A stretch of DNA of 28,250 bases from a virus: IMG/VR virus record IMGVR_UViG_3300015171_000024, positions 1 through 28,250 of that record; one strand, given 5' to 3'. The notes under the pieces were generated by a model. That model was not told the DNA's origin. It searched no databases and saw nothing but the letters and a program-made list of their open reading frames with translations. Shown in pieces: positions 14,574 through 21,427 of the stretch. Every line of letters starts with the position of its first letter. Position 1 is the first letter of the stretch. The position numbers were made by a program, and so were the translations under genes.

Positions 14574-14759
14574 CTACTCCTCGACGATTCGGGCTAGCTT
14601 GTGAAGTTCGCAATACAAATCCAGCTTGACCATTTCCAGAATGCCAATCGTCTCCAATACCGTCATTGTTCCGTAGCGACCCCTTACGAGTTGGTGAATG
14701 TCGGCATGAAGGTATTCGCTCTGGCTCAGCGGAATTTCATCTGCCGCTCCTTCGCTCAT
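14574..14759 (-). CDS. Unknown small protein between portal and MuF-like gene (61 aa)
   Basis: 61 aa: MSEGAADEIPLSQSEYLHAD, then a helical half with LETIGILEMVKLDLYCELHK and LARIVEE. It has a good GAGG ribosome site and overlaps the portal end by 23 bases. It looks like a compact helical protein. Role unknown; portal-associated or head-completion is suggested by place only. Confidence 0.65.
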   Translation of the reverse strand: MSEGAADEIPLSQSEYLHADIHQLVRGRYGTMTVLETIGILEMVKLDLYCELHKLARIVEE

Positions 14760-16332
14760 ACCGCGCCCTCGCCGGATGCCGTCCCGCTCTGGTCGCCCTG
14801 TCGCCCCCGCCTGCTCCTGCCAGTGCCATAAGCATAGATTGCCCGTCCTTGATCGCCGCTTTCTCCTCCTCCATGTCGCGGCCAGCCGGGATAAGTTCGC
14901 CTTGCTGCAAGTTGGTAAAGAACACTTCGAAACTCATGCCGCCACCGATAAACACTTGGAACAAGCTTTGAAGCGTTGCCGCGTCCATCTTCGTTCCGAG
15001 GAAGTCAGTCGTGAGCGTGTAACCCACTAGCTTCTCGGCATCTTCTGGCGTCGCGAGGCTGCGCTGACACCACCAGTAAGCCCATGCCAGAACGTCCGTC
15101 ATACTAAGACTAAGCGCGAGCGAGATGCTGGTTAGAACGGCTGTCTCCCCGGTCTGCCTTAGCGCCACCGTCGCGTAAGCTTCCGGTGAGCGACCTAACG
15201 AATGTTGTTGATCCAGCATGCGCGCGCCTAGCGCCGCCATGTGCCGCTCTTTTCGCACCACGGCATCGTCCAGCGCCTTCAAGCCCGTGCCGCTCAACTC
15301 CAAGAATCCGGCCTTGGCGTTCGGCTCACTCGTGACCAAGCATTGCGTCGATCCAAGCACGACATCGGCGGAAGCGGTGTCCTTGAATCCGGCGAGATAA
15401 GGAGTCGGCACGCCCAAGAAGTGCAACGCATTTTCTAAGTCGGCGCTCGTCCGATACATGGAAAGGTTCACGTTTGCCATGTCCATTAGCGGCGGACGCT
15501 CTACGCTGTCGCCGTGCGGCCCGACCGGGCTATGGAACACAAACGGAATATCCGTGAGCGCTTTTGCGCCGCGTCGCGGAAAGTAACTGTTGATTGCCAC
15601 GAAGTCCTCTGCCTTGGACGTTCCTGCGCTCTCGCTTGGCCCCGTTCCCGGCAGGCCAGCTTGGTTGGTTCTTTTCGCTGATCCCTTTCTGCGCCGCCAA
15701 ACTATGCACGCGACAAACTCGCCGCCTTGCCCATCGCTAACCAGCTTCCACTCGCGCCATTGCTCGTAGTTGACCTGAGCGTAACCGTCCGGCGCTTTTG
15801 TTCCGTCGCCGGTGTTGACGTAAACATCACTTTGCTCTTTCAGGACGAGAAGCGAAAGCGTCATCCGGCCCCGAATGCGCGTGTATTTCCAGTTGATGAT
15901 GTCGCTCGCGTTGTAGTGCGTTGCGTAGGGCTGATTTTCTTCCTCGTTCCAATCTATGATTGTCCCGCAGCGCCCGTAAACTAGCACGCCCTTGGCTACA
16001 TCGGCGCACAAGTCATAAAACGCTTTCCCGGTCAGCGTGGCGTCCGCCACAAACGCGCTTACTTGCGGCCCCGGATTGGCGGGCAACTTGATGTCTGGGT
16101 CTTTCCTGAACAGGAATCCCATTAGCGCGGAAGTCGTGCGCCCGGTCGCGTTAAAGAAGTCGGCGCGCATCTTGTATTTGCCGTATTCCTCTGTGTCCTG
16201 ATCGCTCAGGAGAGGCAGATAGCGCTCATTCGCTTCCTTAACTGCTTCCTCGCCGCCTTCGACGATGTCCTGCATCGTGCGCCAACGCCCTAACGCAAAA
16301 TCATAGGAAGGGTGTGTGCTGTCGACCGGCAA
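14737..16332 (-). CDS. Portal protein (DUF4055-like)
   Basis: 531 aa from TTG at 16332, chosen because GGAGGG lies seven bases upstream and it follows the preceding stop directly. It forms the dodecameric DNA channel at one capsid vertex. The N-terminal GRWRTMQDIVEGGEEAVKEA, then ERYLPLLSDQDTEEYGKYKM and RADFFNATGRTTSALMGFLF, is the typical start of the DUF4055 portal-like family (RYLP.L, then FNATGRT). Middle parts RCGTIIDWNEEENQPYATHY, ASDIINWKY, and ATVALRQTGETAVLTSISLA fit the stem and crown. The C-terminal 40 residues are Gly, Arg and Ala-rich and may be disordered. It precedes the MuF-like gene in the usual order. Confidence 0.88.
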   Translation of the reverse strand: MPVDSTHPSYDFALGRWRTMQDIVEGGEEAVKEANERYLPLLSDQDTEEYGKYKMRADFFNATGRTTSALMGFLFRKDPDIKLPANPGPQVSAFVADATLTGKAFYDLCADVAKGVLVYGRCGTIIDWNEEENQPYATHYNASDIINWKYTRIRGRMTLSLLVLKEQSDVYVNTGDGTKAPDGYAQVNYEQWREWKLVSDGQGGEFVACIVWRRRKGSAKRTNQAGLPGTGPSESAGTSKAEDFVAINSYFPRRGAKALTDIPFVFHSPVGPHGDSVERPPLMDMANVNLSMYRTSADLENALHFLGVPTPYLAGFKDTASADVVLGSTQCLVTSEPNAKAGFLELSGTGLKALDDAVVRKERHMAALGARMLDQQHSLGRSPEAYATVALRQTGETAVLTSISLALSLSMTDVLAWAYWWCQRSLATPEDAEKLVGYTLTTDFLGTKMDAATLQSLFQVFIGGGMSFEVFFTNLQQGELIPAGRDMEEEKAAIKDGQSMLMALAGAGGGDRATRAGRHPARARYERRSGR

Positions 16333-16476
16333 TTACTTACCCTCCTTCCGATTCAAATATGCAATAGCTGAGCGCAGAATCCTCCCGCCGGTATATCGGT
16401 CGTCACGCCTGAACGTCTCAATCGGCTTTTCCTCCTGACATTTTGAGCAGGTTCGCGTTATCTCAATATCAGGCAT
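16333..16476 (-). CDS. Small zinc-finger-like protein, possible HNH remnant (47 aa)
   Basis: 47 aa: MPDIEITRTCSKCQEEKPIE, then TFRRDDRYTGGRILRSAIAY and LNRKEGK. The CSKC-EEKPIETF-(R)-GGR pattern is that of the N-terminal zinc knuckle found on phage and plasmid HNH endonucleases, but the second CxxC pair and the HNH core are missing. It may be a decayed homing-type endonuclease or a free-standing small protein. It is followed directly by the portal TTG start, whose ribosome site lies in this gene's last codons, so the two are coupled. Confidence 0.6.
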   Translation of the reverse strand: MPDIEITRTCSKCQEEKPIETFRRDDRYTGGRILRSAIAYLNRKEGK

Positions 16477-16536
16477 CGGCTTGTGCGGCCTTTCTTACTC
16501 CTCAACGGTTGCGGTGGCAATTCCTTTTTCTCTTGG

Positions 16537-16564
16537 GAGCGTTATTCGGTTTTTCGAATAACTC
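16537..16564. repeat. 28-bp palindromic hairpin repeat, copy 4 (hybrid)
   Basis: The arms are the same, but the outer ends are inverted relative to copies 1, 3, 5, 6 and 7 while the loop keeps the plus-strand GTTTTT. It lies 40 bases after the protease stop and 60 bases before the small zinc-finger gene. Confidence 0.9.
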
Positions 16565-16604
16565 TTTTTGTGCCTGCAAAAACGAAAATGACGATTGAGC
16601 CTTT

Positions 16605-17357
16605 TTACTTGTCTGTCACTAGCGCGATTTCCCCGCCTTCCCGCAAGAGCCTATCCATGATCGAATATGGCATCCAGACTTCGGGGTAGGTTATTCCCCA
16701 CGAGTTTTTGATGCGGAAAGCTTGGCGTTCGTCGCTCGCTCCGTAAACAGCAACGCAATGCCCGCCGCGCACTACGCCTAAGTCGCCGGTCTTGCCAATC
16801 CAGTATTCGCTGTTGTCGAAGGTCGGAGTGAAAAAGTTCGCATACCAATTCACGCCGATAGACATTGGCACGCCCTTGGCGATAGCTGCGCGCATTTCAT
16901 CCACGGTTTGTGCCCATCGCACGGTGTCAATTCCATAGTTGGAGTCAACCGGCCCGATGCTTTTACGATCTTCTTCATCCATCCAGACAACGTGCCCCTG
17001 CGTTGTCAGAATCTTGCACGCGGCGCTGACCGTTGTCCCATTCCCGTCGCCGGGGTTTGAGTCTGGAAACTCGTCAACCACCTTGGCGCTGTCCCATAGC
17101 CACCAAGGATTGTAACGAACGTAGGGTGTCTTATCTCCTTTCGACCGGCACACTCCTTCGTGCAGGATTGAGAGCATCATGGAAGTCCCGAAGCCTACGC
17201 AAGCGCCCTCCTCTCCTTGATCGTGCTTGGCGTGCCAAGTTGGCAGCACGAGACTTTTCTCCACCGGCTTGGTTGCGGCGCTGATCGCCGCGCCCATCGG
17301 CATCGCCCTAACGTGGTCGAAGTTTAGCGGGGGTCGTCGTCCAAGTCCGTTGCTCAT
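16605..17357 (-). CDS. Papain-like cysteine protease (C1A)
   Basis: 250 aa. It would cut peptide bonds; substrate is unknown. The catalytic set is complete: oxyanion-hole Gln47, nucleophile Cys53 in DQGEEGACVGFG (Gln-to-Cys spacing of six, as in papain), His200 in GVVRGGHCVAVYG and Asn218 in IKNSWG. Further family landmarks are YNPWWLWDSAK and GVPMSIGVNW. There is no signal peptide and no long propeptide; the N-terminus has only about 45 residues before the active site. It lies just upstream of the portal, so head or tail maturation, scaffold removal, host-protein cleavage or lysis are all possible. It is not a typical phage prohead protease (those are S14, S49, S78 or U9-like folds). Confidence 0.85.
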   Translation of the reverse strand: MSNGLGRRPPLNFDHVRAMPMGAAISAATKPVEKSLVLPTWHAKHDQGEEGACVGFGTSMMLSILHEGVCRSKGDKTPYVRYNPWWLWDSAKVVDEFPDSNPGDGNGTTVSAACKILTTQGHVVWMDEEDRKSIGPVDSNYGIDTVRWAQTVDEMRAAIAKGVPMSIGVNWYANFFTPTFDNSEYWIGKTGDLGVVRGGHCVAVYGASDERQAFRIKNSWGITYPEVWMPYSIMDRLLREGGEIALVTDK

Positions 17358-17391
17358 GCCTTGGACTGTTAGCGGAGCGAGCCGCGCTTGT

Positions 17392-17619
17392 CTAGACCGA
17401 ATCGCGCAGGAACTGCGCGGACTGCGGCATAGCGTTTACAGTTTTAACCGCGTCGCGCATTGCTCGGTGCAATCGAATCGTGAGACTGATTGCCTGTAAC
17501 GCGACTATATCGCCCTCGATCAACCTTCGCTTTTCCGGTGTGTGCTCGTGCTCTGTTAGTGCCCGCTGCTTTTGCTGAATCGTTTTATCCACCCATAGGT
17601 GTTGTTCGGAGAGTTTCAT
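17392..17619 (-). CDS. Unknown helical protein (75 aa)
   Basis: 75 aa from ATG 17619, overlapping the preceding stop as ATGA; a longer frame to 17658 lies inside the upstream gene. It reads MKLSEQHLWVDKTIQQKQRA, then EKRRLIEGDIVALQAISLTI and RLHRAMRDAVKTVNA. It is mostly amphipathic helix and may be a coiled coil. No membrane segment or metal site. It precedes the protease gene by 34 bases. No family recognised. Confidence 0.65.
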   Translation of the reverse strand: MKLSEQHLWVDKTIQQKQRALTEHEHTPEKRRLIEGDIVALQAISLTIRLHRAMRDAVKTVNAMPQSAQFLRDSV

Positions 17620-17816
17620 TGCATGATTATCCTCTCCGTGTTCATCGCCGCCGCCCACGCTGCGCGCGCCACTCGTTTACGGGCGCTCTCGTCCGTAGCC
17701 ATCATGGCTTCGTATATCGCCTCGTGGTTAGCGTGCCACCACGCGGAAAATGCCTGTTCCTCGATAACGCTCCCGCAGACCGGCGCATCGCAGTTTACTT
17801 GAACGTGACCAGCCAT
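17616..17816 (-). CDS. Small conserved-type phage protein (66 aa)
   Basis: 66 aa from ATG 17816, which has a strong GAGGGGGAG ribosome site. A much longer frame in the same phase (to 18203) would overlap two other genes and is rejected. It reads MAGHVQVNCDAPVCGSVIEE, then QAFSAWWHANHEAIYEAM and KRVARAAWAAAMNTER. The F..WW plus AR.AW.AA helix is a pattern seen in many small uncharacterised phage proteins. Function unknown. Confidence 0.7.
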   Translation of the reverse strand: MAGHVQVNCDAPVCGSVIEEQAFSAWWHANHEAIYEAMMATDESARKRVARAAWAAAMNTERIIMQ

Positions 17817-18139
17817 AGCTCCCCCTCTTTGGTTACAACCGGCTCGTGCGCGAACCGAATCTGAGTTACTTCCGGTGGCGGCAATTCGCCGTTCGGTGTT
17901 TCCTTCCCGTCTGTGCGCGAGACGCTGATCCACGATGATGCGCGCTGCATCGTGTTGAACGTGTTCGGCGTGCTCAGGTATTGAATCACGTTCGGGTCGG
18001 GCTGAAAGCCGCTTGGCGCCGGGCTTGGTATTTGAGTTATTCGATTTTTCGAATAACGCTCGTAGGCCACTCCTGAGAAGGCCAAGGCAATGCCAATCAC
18101 GGCACCAATCGCGTTGAATCTCGTCAAGATTCTCCTCAT
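17795..18139 (-). CDS. Single-TM protein with repeat-encoded peptide (114 aa)
   Basis: 114 aa from ATG 18139 (ATGA overlap with the upstream gene). Residues about 7-25 (RFNAIGAVIGIALAFSGVA) form a TM or signal anchor. The next ten residues, ERYSKNRITQ, are encoded by an intact copy of the 28-bp palindrome read in frame. The rest is a soluble, probably extracytoplasmic domain (DPNVIQYLSTPNTFNTMQRA, then FAHEPVVTKEGELWLVTFK). With the preceding TM gene it could form a lysis or envelope pair, but no spanin or holin motif is definite. The repeat insertion directly behind the TM is odd and suggests a tolerated insertion in a linker. Confidence 0.65.
   Translation of the reverse strand: MRRILTRFNAIGAVIGIALAFSGVAYERYSKNRITQIPSPAPSGFQPDPNVIQYLSTPNTFNTMQRASSWISVSRTDGKETPNGELPPPEVTQIRFAHEPVVTKEGELWLVTFK
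18034..18061. repeat. 28-bp palindromic hairpin repeat, copy 5 (inside a gene)
   Basis: Arms GTTATTCG and CGAATAAC with loop ATTTTT (plus strand). It is fully inside the 114-aa gene and is translated without a stop. It is the only copy not in a spacer. Confidence 0.9.
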
Positions 18140-18447
18140 CGCGCGTCCTCGGTTGGCGGCTGCAATGCCCGCACGAGCGTTGTGCCGTTGATTGTCTTAG
18201 CAATCGGATTCATTTCGACGGCAGGCCCGCGCCGCGCGCCCGTGAATCCCGGTGGCGTCGGCGTAGGCTTCACTTTCTTTTGCAGAGTAGCGCTAGCTTC
18301 GATGCGCGCGCTGGACTCCGGTTGTTTCGCGCTCTTTTTCTCCACGTAGCTGTTTAGGCTCAGGGCTGCACAGAACAGCAGCACGATTCCGATACTGACC
18401 GCGAGCATGATGCGCTCGGTTCGTTTCGTTCTTTCTTCGTATGTCAT
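18136..18447 (-). CDS. Single-TM protein (103 aa)
   Basis: 103 aa from ATG 18447, with ATGA overlaps at both ends. A basic cytoplasmic start (MTYEERTKRTERIM) leads into a TM helix at about residues 13-31 (MLAVSIGIVLLFCAALSLN), followed by a Ser, Pro and Thr-rich outer part (KPTPTPPGFTGARRGP). Topology is N-in, C-out. An inner-membrane spanin or a small envelope protein is possible; there is no cysteine lipobox. It is coupled to a secreted 225-aa gene upstream and a TM gene downstream. Confidence 0.65.
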   Translation of the reverse strand: MTYEERTKRTERIMLAVSIGIVLLFCAALSLNSYVEKKSAKQPESSARIEASATLQKKVKPTPTPPGFTGARRGPAVEMNPIAKTINGTTLVRALQPPTEDAR

Positions 18448-19121
18448 TTTCTCATTCTCCTTTTCATTGTTAACTGCGTTGTCTTTCTGATCTTAAAAAC
18501 GGGGTGAACTTCCCATGCTGTTGCGCGCCAGTTCGCTTTCGCGCCGGGATGCGTGTTCTCAGCGCTCGGAGCGTGGATCGCGTCGAAGAATAACAACCCC
18601 ATGACCGCGATTCGCTGGTGCAGCATAGCCGCGACCTGTTGATAGGTGAATCCAACTCGCGCCGCCGTATGCGGAGTTACTTCCACGATGACGTAGCGCC
18701 GCGCGTTCCCGAAGTCTTTCGGATCGCTTACAAGCGCGATGTGCCAGTCGCGGTGCGCCAAGTCTTTCGCGCCGCAGTTGCAGCTTTCAATCCCGCCGCG
18801 CTTCACTTCCGCAACGTAACCAGTTACCTCGACGCCTTCCGACTTGAATCTTTTGGCGTCGCTCCCCGGCCTGAGCATCGCCTCAAGCGTCACGCTCTTG
18901 TCGATCGTCGTGTAGGAAAGTTCCCGATTCTTTAGCGGGTTGCCGATCTTCTCCAATCGCGTTTTTGCCGTCCCTTCGGGCGGACACGGCGTCACGGCGC
19001 TCGCGGAACACGCGATTGCCATTGCGAGGATCGCGCAGGCGACGTTTTTACCCCTCGCGGTAAGGTTTGATAGCGGGACGTGGCTGCGACGATTCCTAGA
19101 GCGTTTTAGCGGCTTTCTCAT
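18444..19121 (-). CDS. Secreted protein of unknown function with CNC motif (225 aa)
   Basis: 225 aa from ATG 19121 (AAGGA five bases upstream). An unusually long basic n-region leads to a Sec core at about 26-43 (VACAILAMAIACSASA). The body has VTGYVAEVKRGGIESCNCGA, then DWHIALVSDP, RRYVIVEVTP, MGLLFFDAIHAP and NWRATAWEVHPVFKI. These blocks (CNC, DWHI, VIVEVTP, LFFD, WRATAWEVHPV) recall a widespread uncharacterised extracytoplasmic bacterial domain, though I cannot name it. Cys and His/Asp placement suggests metal binding. It may have been taken from a host and could act on the envelope during infection. Confidence 0.65.
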   Translation of the reverse strand: MRKPLKRSRNRRSHVPLSNLTARGKNVACAILAMAIACSASAVTPCPPEGTAKTRLEKIGNPLKNRELSYTTIDKSVTLEAMLRPGSDAKRFKSEGVEVTGYVAEVKRGGIESCNCGAKDLAHRDWHIALVSDPKDFGNARRYVIVEVTPHTAARVGFTYQQVAAMLHQRIAVMGLLFFDAIHAPSAENTHPGAKANWRATAWEVHPVFKIRKTTQLTMKRRMRK

Positions 19122-19326
19122 ATTTCCTTTTCATGTCGTTGAGTTCGATGATGAGCCGGGATACGCCCGACTTCCTGACACCTTGCAGACCGGCCAGCGC
19201 CAAGTCAACATAGACGCGCATTGCGGCGACGCCTTCCTGTTGTCTGTCTTCGTCGGACGCCTCGACGATTCCCTTTGCGTAGATGATTGCCTGCTCCTGC
19301 TCTCCGGTTAAAGCTTTGGCGCTCAT
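19096..19326 (-). CDS. Mosaic-module protein (76 aa)
   Basis: 76 aa from ATG 19326, an ATGA overlap with the upstream stop; the longer frame to 19452 is a shadow. It reads MSAKALTGEQEQAIIYAKGI, then LQGVRKSGVSRLIIELNDMK and RKYEKAAKTL. The LT-EQE--I start and the final helix before the C-terminus match the C-terminal module of the 23398 protein (KLTAEQERIINSW to ELKKELGK), so it is a paralogue of that module. Function unknown. Confidence 0.65.
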   Translation of the reverse strand: MSAKALTGEQEQAIIYAKGIVEASDEDRQQEGVAAMRVYVDLALAGLQGVRKSGVSRLIIELNDMKRKYEKAAKTL

Positions 19327-19745
19327 CGCATAATCCTCGGTGCTTCCGCCTTCTGATAGCGACCTTCTGCGTAAACGTAACCCATCCTCGCGGCTAACCG
19401 TTGCAAGGCAGGCTCTAAGCCGTTCGGATCGGACACTGCGCTGCATTCCCATTGCGGATTTGCATGTTGGTCGCCTTGGTTGTAGCGCATTTCCTCTATC
19501 ATCGCCCGAACCAACTCCATGACTTCGCGCGCCGCCGTTGATTTGATTACTTCCTCGCGCACCTTGGCATACTCTTCCGGCTCGATCTTAACGACGCCCC
19601 ACTTATTCCCGGCGTTGAATTGCACCACTCTGTCCTCGGCCTCAAAGCCATACTTGGCTAGGAACGCGCGCATGATGTCCTCGCGCTGCCCGTGGATCAG
19701 CCGCGAGTATTCCTCGACGATTTTGTCCTTCAATTCATTGTTCAT
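19323..19745 (-). CDS. Mosaic-module protein with AKYG block (140 aa)
   Basis: 140 aa from ATG 19745, ATGA-coupled on both sides. Residues 14-60 (LIHGQREDIMRAFLAKYGFE, then VVQFNAGNKWGVVKIEPEEY) match a block in the 21992-23398 gene (KRREEIIEAFIAKYGCDPSE, then QDYKWFVRRMTPEEI). This is clear internal paralogy between two genes 3 kb apart. The C-terminal half (GLEPALQRLAARMGYVYAEG) is not shared. Function unknown. Confidence 0.7.
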   Translation of the reverse strand: MNNELKDKIVEEYSRLIHGQREDIMRAFLAKYGFEAEDRVVQFNAGNKWGVVKIEPEEYAKVREEVIKSTAAREVMELVRAMIEEMRYNQGDQHANPQWECSAVSDPNGLEPALQRLAARMGYVYAEGRYQKAEAPRIMR

Positions 19746-20002
19746 AGGTTAGCTCCCGTCTCTTGGGTTGGCATCGCGGGCTTGTCCGTGGTTAACCTTA
19801 CCGGCTGCACGGAGCCGCCGAACGTCCAGATGGAATGCCACAGCTTGCCGCGCATTAGCACTTGGAGCCTCTCGCGCCAAGTCAGTTGCCAACAAACGAC
19901 GATTTCGCCTGTCGGACTGTGCTCGTCCACGTAAGCGGGCATGGGTAAATATTGCGGCTTCGCGATAACTACCGTCTGTTCATCAAATTCAATTAGTTTC
20001 AT
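19742..20002 (-). CDS. Small conserved-type phage protein (86 aa)
   Basis: 86 aa from ATG 20002, with ATGA overlaps at both ends. It reads MKLIEFDEQTVVIAKPQYLP, then EIVVCWQLTWRERLQVLMRG and KLWHSIWTFGGSVQPVRLTT. The CW.L.WRERL..L..GK.W block followed by a QPV strand is frequent in small uncharacterised phage and mobile-element proteins. It is probably a single beta-rich domain. No catalytic residues seen. Confidence 0.75.
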   Translation of the reverse strand: MKLIEFDEQTVVIAKPQYLPMPAYVDEHSPTGEIVVCWQLTWRERLQVLMRGKLWHSIWTFGGSVQPVRLTTDKPAMPTQETGANL

Positions 20003-20307
20003 AGGTCATGCTTGTGATTCTGTTCTTGGAGCACCTTCTGGCACTCGACGCATGTCACCGAATCGTATAACAGCGTCCAACATTCTTTCTCTAAGTCTAT
20101 CGGTCGCCATACCTTGGCGCAAAGCGGCGACACGCGCCCGTTTTCAATTGGCCCGGCAATGTGCCGTGGTCGCGTCTCCTTGTCCTCTTTCGGCTTTCTC
20201 CATTCCGCTTGCTGCTTCATCATCTTAGCTTTTATCGCGAGTAACTCAGGATCGTCGCCCGGTTTCCAAGGTTCCTTCTCATCTTCGAATAGATCAACTT
20301 CGATCAA
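19999..20307 (-). CDS. Putative zinc-binding protein with VTC..C end (102 aa)
   Basis: 102 aa. The start is TTG (20307), overlapping the preceding stop as TTGA. A charged N-terminus (EDEKEPWKPGDDPELLAIKA) is followed by RPRHIAGPIENGRVSPLCA and a C-terminal DSVTCVECQKVLQEQ. The H...PLC...VTC..C arrangement is typical of small zinc-binding phage and plasmid proteins of unknown role. Metal ligands would be His49, Cys63, Cys86 and Cys89 or similar (positions approximate). Confidence 0.65.
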   Translation of the reverse strand: MIEVDLFEDEKEPWKPGDDPELLAIKAKMMKQQAEWRKPKEDKETRPRHIAGPIENGRVSPLCAKVWRPIDLEKECWTLLYDSVTCVECQKVLQEQNHKHDL

Positions 20308-20642
20308 AGCTTGGCCGCTTCTCGCAGCACGCGAGCGATCCCGTAGTTGGCCGGGAGTCGTTGGATCAATTCCGCGAACGCTATAAAGTCAACGCAATCC
20401 AGCGCCTTGCCGTAGCTCACCGTAGGGCTTTTCCCGTCCACCCAATTTCGTTTCACAATAAAGCGCGACGGGTTGCACCCAAGTCTCTTCAATCCGTCGC
20501 GCATAGCGCGCTTGTAGCTCTCGGGCGCTTCGGGATGGATTACTTTGCGCGCGCTCCCGTGATCGTCGCTTAGGTATTCCGTTCCCGCGATGACGCCGCG
20601 CTGGTTCGGCCCGAAGTGAAACACCTTGGCTTTTATTTTCAA
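20304..20642 (-). CDS. Unknown protein (112 aa, TTG start)
   Basis: 112 aa from TTG 20642, overlapping the preceding stop as TTGA, with AGGA nine bases upstream. It reads MKIKAKVFHFGPNQRGVIAG, then HPEAPESYKRAMRDGLKRLG and KALDCVDFIAFAELIQRL. The layout (basic beta start, two helical parts) resembles a small nucleic-acid-associated protein, but no motif is diagnostic. No family recognised. Confidence 0.6.
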   Translation of the reverse strand: MKIKAKVFHFGPNQRGVIAGTEYLSDDHGSARKVIHPEAPESYKRAMRDGLKRLGCNPSRFIVKRNWVDGKSPTVSYGKALDCVDFIAFAELIQRLPANYGIARVLREAAKL

Positions 20643-20779
20643 GGCGTTTGTCCTATGAGATCAGCGACCACCTTCACGAGCACGAAAATGACCGCAAGTA
20701 TCCCTAGTGCGATGGCGTGCGCGGCGACTATTACCCAAAGTGGTTGCTTTACCCGTCCCTTAACGGTGTTAGTCCTCAC
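20639..20779 (-). CDS. Single-TM small membrane protein (46 aa, start uncertain)
   Basis: 46 aa if it starts at GTG 20779, which has GGGG seven bases upstream. ATG 20785 and ATG 20854 are in-frame alternatives, the latter giving 71 aa and a long overlap with the upstream gene. The core WVIVAAHAIALGILAVIFVL spans a membrane once, preceded by basic residues (TVKGRVKQPL). A holin-like or stress-type phage membrane peptide is possible; a single TM gives little to go on. Confidence 0.6.
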   Translation of the reverse strand: MRTNTVKGRVKQPLWVIVAAHAIALGILAVIFVLVKVVADLIGQTP

Positions 20780-21014
20780 GCCCATTCCCCTTTTCTTTGG
20801 AAATAAGAGACGCTGGCTGTCTTTCGTTACGTTCTGGGACTGATGAGAACACATCTGAATTTGTTGGAGAAATTAAAGGACGCCATAAAACAAGCGTTGC
20901 CTCTAGTAACTCTAAATCATCTCGACTCATTCCAAGCGGTATCCAGCACGGATCTGGATCGGTTGGAATACAAAGCCATCTCAGTTCACTCCTCTTTTGT
21001 CCTGTTGTGTCCAT
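20769..21014 (-). CDS. Unknown small protein (81 aa)
   Basis: 81 aa from ATG 21014: MDTTGQKRSELRWLCIPTDP, then WIPLGMSRDDLELLEATLVL and a polar C-terminus with PERNERQPASLISKEKGNGR. It starts within one copy of a 15-bp direct repeat. The first half looks folded (Trp and Cys near the start, one helix), the second half disordered. Overlap with the TM gene below is 11 bases with the chosen start. No family recognised. Confidence 0.55.
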   Translation of the reverse strand: MDTTGQKRSELRWLCIPTDPDPCWIPLGMSRDDLELLEATLVLWRPLISPTNSDVFSSVPERNERQPASLISKEKGNGRED

Positions 21015-21250
21015 AGTTATTGCGGCTCGGGATTAAACCGTTCTCCCAAAATAGCAGATGTTCGCAGCGCGAATGGTTGTGCGCGCGTCGTTTCTATTCA
21101 GGTTACGAAGCGCCCGTCCAATCTTCTTAAAGGCAGCGGCTCGGGCAGTGATTCGTTCGCGCGATCTCGGGTTACTGCGCGCGGTTTTCGATGTTATTGA
21201 ATCCATAGTCTACTCTATTCCTTCTGTTGGGTTGTTAGTTATTGCGGCTC
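21014..21250. repeat. 15-bp direct repeat flanking the 57-aa gene
   Basis: TAGTTATTGCGGCTC occurs at 21014-21028 and 21236-21250, each close to a copy of GTTCTCCC (21040-21047 and 21254-21261). The two repeats bracket the 57-aa gene, so that gene looks like a small duplicated or inserted unit. Confidence 0.75.
21033..21206 (-). CDS. Small basic protein (57 aa)
   Basis: 57 aa from ATG 21206: MDSITSKTARSNPRSRERIT, then ARAAAFKKIGRALRNLNRND and ARTTIRAANICYFGRTV. Strongly basic and helical, with GAAGGA 15 bases upstream of the start. It is flanked by 15-bp direct repeats. A DNA- or RNA-binding peptide is plausible from charge. No family recognised. Confidence 0.5.
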   Translation of the reverse strand: MDSITSKTARSNPRSRERITARAAAFKKIGRALRNLNRNDARTTIRAANICYFGRTV

Positions 21251-21262
21251 AGGGTTCTCCCA

Positions 21263-21427
21263 CTATACGGTGTTTGAGGCAGTTGCTTTCGCGTTACACA
21301 TTGGACATCTGGAATTGATTCGCGCCCTCCACCCACGATGCCCACAGTCCAAGCACGTATAAGTTCCACCGACTCGCTTACGAGGTGGCTTTGGCTTCAC
21401 GGTTGAGCGCGGCTTGTGACTCTTCAT
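21263..21427 (-). CDS. Small zinc-ribbon protein (54 aa)
   Basis: 54 aa from ATG 21427, overlapping the upstream stop as ATGA. It reads MKSHKPRSTVKPKPPRKRVG, then TYTCLDCGHRGWRARIN and SRCPMCNAKATASNTV. CLDC and CPMC form a four-cysteine zinc ribbon. The basic N-terminus could contact nucleic acid. The DNA around its start (21419-21444) is repeated almost exactly at 23006-23031, where it also forms an ATGA junction followed by MKS. Confidence 0.75.
   Translation of the reverse strand: MKSHKPRSTVKPKPPRKRVGGTYTCLDCGHRGWRARINSRCPMCNAKATASNTV

Noticed and set aside
17616-18203. 195-aa long version of the 66-aa gene
   Set aside because: It would overlap two coupled genes; the ATG at 17816 has a strong ribosome site and gives a sensible protein.
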